Below are positions 63,980 through 64,000 of a DNA stretch of 64,000 nucleotides, one piece after another (the first letter of the stretch is position 1; each line of letters begins with the position of its first letter). Position numbers and translations under genes: made by a program. Source of the stretch: Dipylidium caninum (taxonomy: Eukaryota > Platyhelminthes > Cestoda > Cyclophyllidea > Dipylidiidae); the NCBI GenBank assembly GCA_017562135.1, contig QEYB01001522.1:1033411-1097410 (forward strand), read 5' to 3'. The notes beneath the pieces were generated by a model. That model did not search any database and had not been told where the DNA came from. It worked only from the letters and a program-made list of their open reading frames with translations.

Positions 63980-64000
63980 TGCTGTATCTCTCTCTTTTTT

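Noticed and set aside
1..64000. CRISPR arrays, tRNA or rRNA genes, bacterial operons
   Set aside because: No regularly spaced repeats, no cloverleaf with both internal promoter boxes, and no ribosome-binding sites or uninterrupted bacterial-type genes were seen.

Overview
This is nuclear DNA of a metazoan. Every convincing gene is split by GT-AG introns (one is GC-AG), some introns are only 29 to 37 nt long, and the proteins are animal-type. In three neighbouring genes the introns are tiny at the 5' end and grow toward the 3' end. Together with the AT-rich intergenic DNA this best fits a flatworm (Platyhelminthes, probably parasitic). The lineage is inferred from gene architecture and was not tested by any search. 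There are no rRNA, tRNA, CRISPR or bacterial features.

Layout. Positions 1-16.5 kb hold no gene I can defend; a decayed mariner-type transposase lies near 5.1-5.8 kb. From 16.6 to 23.3 kb (minus) is a PTCD1-like mitochondrial pentatricopeptide-repeat gene. It is divergent from a WDR12/Ytm1 gene (24.1-26.4 kb, plus), which is followed after 375 bp by KTI12 (26.8-28.7 kb, plus). A YTHDF-type m6A reader (29.3-32.7 kb, minus) is convergent with KTI12. An MFSD4-like (sodium-dependent glucose transporter 1 type) gene (34.0-38.6 kb, minus) is divergent from an SLC37-family sugar-phosphate exchanger (40.1-45.2 kb, plus). An SLC16-family monocarboxylate transporter (45.9 to at least 57.9 kb, minus) is convergent with SLC37 and runs out of the reliable sequence at its 5' end.

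The genes fall into two themes. One is RNA, ribosome and mitochondrial expression: PTCD1, WDR12, KTI12, YTHDF. The other is carbon transport: three major facilitator superfamily genes side by side, for glucose, sugar phosphate and monocarboxylate. I place most exon boundaries by splice consensus, reading phase and family similarity. Phases close across nearly all junctions of WDR12, KTI12, YTHDF, SLC37 and SLC16. The two exceptions are single-base frame breaks at short C runs, probably sequence errors.

The last 7 kb (about 56.9-64.0 kb) is a giant inverted repeat around a 162-bp spacer. The arms look identical for roughly 1.5 kb from the centre, then the outer right arm fills with small indels. 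This looks more like a fold-back long-read artefact at a contig end than biology, though a real inverted duplication is not excluded. Base composition also changes abruptly inside an SLC37 intron, from AT-rich to GC/C-rich near 42.6 kb. Upstream of that point the purine/pyrimidine strand bias flips at gene-orientation switches.
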